Origin: Cymbidium sinense
Lineage: Eukaryota > Streptophyta > Magnoliopsida > Asparagales > Orchidaceae
DNA length: 64,000 bases
Assembly (NCBI GenBank): GCA_021442155.1
Contig: CM038216.1
Coordinates: 91,561,666 to 91,625,665 of the forward strand
Reading direction: 5' to 3'
The stretch's first letter is position 1; each line of letters begins with the position of its first letter. The notes under the pieces were generated by a model. The model was not told the origin of the DNA and did no database searches. It worked only from the letters and a program-made list of their open reading frames with translations. Both the position numbers and the translations under genes were made by a program. This document shows, one piece after another, positions 58,701 to 64,000 of this stretch.

Positions 58701-59539
58701 TTTGACGAGCTTATCCAAAAAAATTTCTAATAAAATTTTGGTGTGGAATTTCTTACTTTCTTTTGGTGTGCTTACTTTGCTTAGAGTACTCTTAATTTGA
58801 TGCCTTTATATCTTATTCAAACCATTATCCCTACTAATTCTATCTTAAATAGAATTGATCAACTTAATAAATTTTTTTGGGGCTCTAATAATTCATTTAA
58901 AAAGATGCATTGGACTTCTTGGAATAAATGTTGTAGTCCTCTGGGTGAAAGTGCACTTGGTTGCAAACCTATTCGTGAAGCTATTACTGCCTTCTCCAAT
59001 AAACGCTAGTGGAAATTTTGAAAAAAAAGGTAGCCTCTGGGCTAATTTTATGACAGCTAAATATTGCCAAGGTAAGCACCCTCTAATATGTACTTATAAA
59101 GTTGGTGACTCCCCAGTTTGGAAAAGGCTTTGCTCCATTAAATGGGAGGCTAAATCCTTGATATCTTGGGGTATAAATTTGGGATCTTCTTTCTTTGGCA
59201 AGACAACTAGATTGGTGGTGGTTCTATTGATTCTTTTTATCTACCCATTCTACTAATGCTACTAAAGTTAAGTCATTTTGTCTTAATAACAAGTGGAATG
59301 ATAGTAAACCAATTTATTCATAACTCTCTTTTGATAAATTTAGTGATATTCCTATCTTTTCCAACAAGCGGATCATCTTTTCTTTTAAGCGTCTTATAAT
59401 GGTGATTTTATTCTTAAAGAGGCTCAAAATTATATTAGAGACTCTAATATTTCTTCAGATGTATTTATTAAACTTTGGAATAATATCATCCCTATCTCTT
59501 ATTTTGTCCTTACTTTGAGAATAATAAAAAACTTCATTC
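58701..59539 (+). pseudogene. LINE ORF2 region between RT and zinc knuckle
   Basis: Carries typical plant LINE thumb/connection pieces: MPLYLIQTIIPTNSILNRID, KFFWGSN and KKMHWTSWNKCCSPLGE, then MTAKYC-like, GDSPVWKRLCSIK and WGINLGS. The order agrees with L1-type ORF2. Frames change near 59010. Confidence 0.65.
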
Positions 59540-59790
59540 ATATTGATTCCTTGCTCTAGGATAAAGGATTTCATTTGCCTTCCAAATGTTATTGTTGTTA
59601 TCATATTGAAAATTTTGATCATGTTTTTGTCAATGGTGCTATTGCCTCTAAATTATGGGTTTGGTATGATCTTTTTAATACTAACCTTTTCCATGGCTTT
59701 CTTTCTTTATATCAACTTCTTGAAGCTTGTTTCCACAAAACTATGAAAGATCATATCAATGTTTTAATTTCCATTACCCTTATTTAGTTC
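59540..59790 (+). pseudogene. LINE zinc knuckle (zf-RVT type)
   Basis: LPSKCYCCYHIENFDHVFVNGAIASKLW with the Cys-x2-Cys...His spacing of the zf-RVT motif found after the RT in plant LINEs (C..C....E...H.F..C/G). The last Cys of the usual motif is Gly here. It probably helps bind LINE RNA. Confidence 0.7.
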
Positions 59791-59959
59791 ATATGGATGG
59801 ATAGAAATGATGCTAAATATTATGGTATTCTTATGAATTTGAAAAGGATTATAGAACCAAAGAAAAATAATCATGCATTATTTAATGCTATTTTAATTAG
59901 TAACACACATTTTAGAGGCTACAAATTTGTGGCCAAAAAATTGGGTCTTTACCTGCCTA

Positions 59960-60445
59960 AGATCACCTTCTATAAAGAAGATAGGATTATATATTGGATA
60001 AAACCTAATAATAATATTATTAAAATTAATACCTATCTCTCGTAATACATTTGATTATGGTGGTATTTTTAGGGACTTGAAGGTAATGTCATTTTGCTTT
60101 TGCTTATCCTCTTAAAGCTGTTTTGTTATCAATGCTAAAATGTAAACAAAGCTATTGACATTTGTTTGCAAAAAAGGTTTCTTCAATATTTGGATTAGTT
60201 GATGCTCTTTACTCATTGACATCCACCTGATGGGGAATGCGAATTTATTTTATCTTCTTAATCATACAGAACACTCCTCTCTCAAGTATGCTTTAAAATT
60301 TCTCACATTTGGCATGAAGGAAATGTCAGGTAGATTTTTTACTAATCTATGTGCTAAATTAAATGATCGCATTAGGATAATCTTAATTTACCTAGATAGA
60401 GGTTGGTTAATCGATAACACCAGATTACCTTATCTTAGAAATTAA
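59960..60445 (+). pseudogene. LINE C-terminal RNase H domain
   Basis: YWIKPNNNIIKINTYLS corresponds to the (V/I).W..P..g..K(L/I)N.DG entry of the RVT_3 RNase H domain; the catalytic Asp is replaced. Then DYGGIFRDLEGNVI (the GG..RD..G step), a weak Glu region, and ISHIWHEGN (the H.REGN..AD step) near 60300. The frame then continues to a stop at 60443-60445. RNase H at the end of a LINE ORF2 is known in several plant L1 lineages. Confidence 0.7.
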
Positions 60446-62385
60446 ATTCACTTTGTGTTTTTTTTTTTTTTTGGTTTTCTATGTCTATGTCCATTTTCAT
60501 TTTGCATTCCTCCTCAGGTTCACTCTCTTGTCTAGTTTGTGTAATATTTAGAGATCTATTTGAGGTGGTGGTTGTTTAGCCTCTCTTGTTGGAGAGGTGT
60601 TCTCATTTGACTATTTTAATTAGGGATCCAATGTCAGCTTCAAGTGCTTCCTTGAACTTGTGGTGGCCTCCTTTAGGTTATGCCTCTACGATTTTAGCTT
60701 TTCCCTTTTCTTAATTGGTACTAGTTTTGCATCTATTTTGGCTATTTTTACTTTTTTTCACTATTTTTGGGCTATGCTGTTACTACCCCACGGCTATCTT
60801 AGGCTATTATTTGATGGCTATTGTTGATCATTTCACTTGAGTTTGTGCTATGCCTTTTGGTTGTTTTGTCTTCATCCTTTTAGGCTTGGTGGCTTTTGTT
60901 TGTTGGTTTCTCCTTTTACCTTGTGGCTAGAAGGGTGCTGATTGGTCGTATCCTATTTTCTCTTGGTAGTAGTTTTTTTATCCCCGGTGTCTAGGGGCCT
61001 TGGTCTATTTTTTCTATCCACTGTGGTTATCGTTGAGGTTGGGTGGTCCTCCCTGTAGATTTTATCTGGTTGGTGATTACCATTTCTTTCTTTATTGTTT
61101 TTGGTGTCTTATTGTTGGTTTGTCACCATGCCTATCTTTATCTTTTGGGATTGCCTCCCTTCTCCATGCTTCCTTATTGAGTTGGCTCATTTCGCTTTGT
61201 TAATTAGTTGGGTGGCTTTTGGTCATGGTTTGGTTGGTTGTGTTATTAGTTTGGTTGGTTTCCTTTTGGTTTTCTTTAACTATATTAGCTAGTAGGTTGC
61301 CTTTTTGGTGGTTTTTCTTTATTTTATTTTGGGTTTATGGTGGCTATTTAGTTGTTATTGTCTGTTGGCTATTATTTTTCCCTTGAGTGGTGTTGGTTTT
61401 ATTATTTTGAGGATTTGGATTGTTTTGGTTTCTTTGGCTCCCTTTGTTTCCTATGTCATGCCTTGCTTGGTAGGGTTTGGCTATTTTCCCTTGTTGGTGG
61501 TGATTTTTAGTGTTTTGATGCCCCTTTGGTCTCCTCATGGGTTCTTTTTCCTCTCCTAGTCGCTATTTTCTTATGGCTATCTTCTTGTCTCTATTGACGC
61601 CTTTTTATTTCTTGCCTCATTATCCTGTTTGGCTACTATTGTTTGCCTTTGTTCTGATGGTTTGAGTTATTGGTTCCTTAGTGCTAGTTGTAGGTTGTTG
61701 GTTTTGGGATTTTTTGGTTGTCTGGTGACACTAGTGGGTTTGGTTCCTATCCATGGTGGCTTTGCTTTCTGAAATCTTGGCATGCCTTTCATTTCTATTA
61801 TGGCGCTTTTGTTGATGCTACTTCCTTTCAAGCTTGGTTCCCTTTAGTCAACTAGATGATGGGCTAGCTATTTTGTTGTTTGGGTAGCGTGTGTACTAAT
61901 TGTTGACTTTCACTTTTGGATTGCCTTCAGGGTAATGATGATGGTTGGGATGATTTTCCTATTATCTTTGGTAGCAACATATGTGATGTAACCCTATTTT
62001 GAAGTCTGATTTGTGGTTTCCACTTAAGATGAAGGTGACCGAGCCAAAGCCTTATTTGAAATTTTCTCTTATATTGCTCTTATTATATGCTTAAGCTTGA
62101 TTTTCTAGTGCTAATTATATCTTCTAGTAGCTTGATTCTTTTATATGTTCTTTGCAAGTTTCATCCGGATGTGGATTGCAACTCTCAAAAGACTTTTGAT
62201 TCTAGTAGTGGGCTTTGACAATCCTCCTATTTAATATGTTGTTGCTTTGTTGTTTGGTCTTTTATTTCTTTTGCTTAAGTTTATATTTCCTTGCTTTCGT
62301 TATATTAGATAGGGGACTTTTCTCTTTAGGCTTAATGCTCTTAAGCAATAATTTTAAAAAATTTTCCCTCTTATGGAACTTAAAC
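60446..62385 (+). other. LINE 3' region, T/G-rich, about 1.9 kb
   Basis: From about 60495 onward it is homologous to the two minus-strand fragments at 6832-8676 and 10622-12440 (reverse complemented). Shared points are GGGATTGCCTCCC at about 61147, TAGCAACATATGTGATGTAACCCT at about 61974 split by substitutions, and TATATTAGATAGGGGACTTTT at about 62302. Long TTGGTTGG/TGGTGGTT runs and very little A or C on the sense strand give long hydrophobic ORFs (for example at 61000-61203 and 61305-61559) that I take as non-coding. Confidence 0.65.
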
Positions 62386-64000
62386 CTAAAAGGAAAATAT
62401 AATAAATAAAAAACTAAACTAAAATAAAATAAATAAAATCCTAAAATAAACTAAAAAGACTAAATAAAATAAAAAACTAAACCTAAAATAGAAATACAAT
62501 AAACCTAAAATAAAATAAAATAGAAACTAAATAAAACCTAAAAATAAAAGTAAACCTAAAAAAATAAATAAAATTAAAACCTAAACCATATAAAAAACCT
62601 AAACCTAAACTAAAAGAAACTAACTAAAATAAATAACTAAACCAAACCTAAACTAAAACCCTAAACAATAAACTGAAAAATAATCTAAACCTGAAATAAA
62701 TAATATAAAGTATACATAAACCTAAACTAAAATAAACTAAACTAAGATAAATAAAACATAAACTCTAAACCTTAAACCTTAAAACACTAAACCTTAAACC
62801 TTAAACCCTAAACCCTAAACCATAAACCCTAAACCGTAAACCCTAAAACTAAAAACCTAAAAACCTAAACCTTAACTAAATAAAACCTAAAAATAAAAAA
62901 ATGTACACCTAAATTAAATAAAAAAGAGAAAATAAATTCTAAAATCCTAAAACCTAAACCTAAACTAAATAAAACAAAAAGTAAAATAAATAAAAAAACC
63001 TACACCTAAATAAAATAAAAAATAAATAAATATATAAACCTAAACTAACACCTAAACTAACACCTAAACCAAAACATAAACCTAACCTAAACCTAAAACT
63101 AAAAATATAATAAAATAAAAATTAGAAACTAAACTAAAATAAAATAAATAAAAACCTAAACTAAACTAAAAAATAAAATACACCTAAAAATAAAAAACTA
63201 TACATAAAATAAACCTAAAATAAAATAAAGTAAAAACTATATAAAACCTAAACCTACAAAATAAACCTAAAAAATAAACTTAAAACTAAAACCTAAAAAT
63301 AAATAAAAAACCAAACCAAAACCCTAAACTAATAAAAAAACCTAAACCTAAAATGAACAAAATTAAATAAACATAAACCTAAAATAAAATAAATAGAACT
63401 TAAACCCTAAACCCTAAACCCTAAACCCTAAACCTTAAACCCTAAACCTTAAACTTAAACTAAACCTAAAACCTAAAACCTAAAATATAAACCTAAACCC
63501 TAAACCTAAACACCAAAGCCTAAACTAACCTAAACCCTAAAATACAAACTAAACTAAACTAAACCCTAAAACCTAAACCCTAAACCTAAAACCTAAAACC
63601 TAAACCTAAAACCCTAAAACCTAAAACCTAAAACCTAAACACTAAACCTAAAACTAATCCTAAACATACAACCTAAACCAATCTTAAACTCTAAATCTAA
63701 ACTTAAACCTTAAATCCTAAACCCTAAACCCTAAACCCTAAACATTAAAACCTAAAACCTAAACTAAACTAAATAAACCTAAAATAAATAAATAAAAAAC
63801 CAAATAAATAAAATAAAATAAAATAAAAAAACCTATACTAAAACTAAACCTAAACCTATACCTAAAATAAAATAAAATAAAAAGAAATACTAAACTAAAA
63901 TAAAATAAACAAAAAACCTAACTAAACTAAAAATAAAATAAACCTAAAAAATAAAACCTAAATAAAATAAAACCTAAACACAAAATAAATAAAATATAAT
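62386..64000 (-). repeat. Telomere-like array, CCTAAA strand on +
   Basis: A-rich AAATAAAACC to about 62755, CCCTAAA/CCTTAAA-rich at 62760-62875, A-rich to about 63385, then CCCTAAA-rich at 63390-63760 (the purest run of CCCTAAA, at 63400-63440), and A-rich to the end. No junction box at the two A-rich to CCCTAAA steps. No gene seen. Confidence 0.85.

Larger units (their letters stand above)
56521..60445 (+). pseudogene. LINE ORF2: endonuclease, reverse transcriptase, zinc knuckle, RNase H (broken)
   Basis: The start at 56521 gives MFNFFIWNIRGIG, the standard start of plant LINE endonucleases. Domains in order are listed separately: endonuclease 56521-57120, RT about 57850-58700, zinc knuckle about 59540-59790, RNase H about 59960-60445. 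ORF2 of this length (about 1300 codons) is normal for plant L1 elements with RNase H. Inactivation is by many stops, the first at 56860, and by several frame changes. An intact protein would nick target DNA and reverse-transcribe LINE RNA at the nick. Confidence 0.8.
54846..62385 (+). mobile_element. L1-type plant LINE with C-terminal RNase H, near full length, dead
   Basis: A 7.5-kb non-LTR retrotransposon set into CCTAAA-strand array on both sides. Order: short 5' part, ORF1 (DUF4283-like), about 95 bp spacer, ORF2 with AP endonuclease, reverse transcriptase, zinc knuckle and RNase H, then about 1.9 kb of T/G-rich 3' region. The domain order is that of plant L1-type LINEs with an added RNase H. 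All frames carry stops and frameshifts. The 3' end loses a clear A-tail because it merges into A-rich array. I see no target-site duplication, which would be hard to tell in a repeat. Confidence 0.85.

Noticed and set aside
61000..61559. Plus-strand hydrophobic ORFs as transporter fragments
   Set aside because: Same LINE 3' region and same composition effect, with overlapping frames.
1..64000. tRNA, rRNA, snRNA genes or organelle DNA insertions
   Set aside because: None recognised by eye; the only tRNA-related sequence is the primer site at 21747-21765. A covariance-model scan would be needed to exclude small degenerate ones.

Overview
The window looks like heterochromatin from a large, repeat-rich plant genome. 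The plant call rests on long degenerate arrays of TTTAGGG/TTTAGG (plant-type telomere motif), a Tat/Ogre-like Ty3 LTR retrotransposon with giant LTRs, a second (archaeal-type) RNase H and a tRNA-Arg-like primer site, and an L1-type LINE whose ORF2 ends in an RNase H domain. I cannot name the species. I see no intact host gene, no tRNA or rRNA gene and no intact long ORF; every recognisable coding region is a decayed mobile element or a retrocopied gene fragment.

Layout: (1) 1-13880 is telomere-like DNA with the G/T-rich strand on +. It alternates between TTTAGGG-rich, G-free TTTATTTTA-rich and GGCC/CAG-rich blocks, with a short recurrent junction box where G-bearing DNA meets T-rich DNA. It is interrupted by four retrocopies of one glycine-rich protein transcript (minus strand), one LTR fragment, and two copies of a LINE 3' region (minus strand). 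(2) 13881-51607 is a nest of related Ty3 elements. A 27.2-kb element (B, 14361-41593; two ~7.38-kb LTRs, primer site, hairpin-repeat leader, gag, protease, RT, two RNase H domains, integrase) sits inside an older, oppositely oriented LTR (A, 13881-14360 plus 41594-47939). A then abuts a third, plus-oriented protease-to-integrase fragment (C, 47940-51607), which runs into a 100-N gap. (3) 51708-54845 is telomere-like DNA again, and its strand flips at about 52995 from TTTAGG to CCTAAA. (4) 54846-62385 is a near-full-length but decayed LINE (ORF1, then ORF2 with endonuclease, RT, zinc knuckle and RNase H, then a ~1.9-kb 3' region). (5) 62386-64000 is CCTAAA-strand array.

The parts are linked. 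The LINE 3' region at 60.5-62.4 kb is the same sequence as the two fragments near 7 and 11 kb. In all three places the LINE sense strand is the CCCTAAA strand. The glycine-rich retrocopies lie in the same orientation with A-tails. Box spacing, once insertions are removed, suggests a higher-order repeat of roughly 1.2-1.9 kb that has been duplicated together with its insertions. The most unusual content is this composite telomere-like satellite, its strand switch, and the LINE associated with it.
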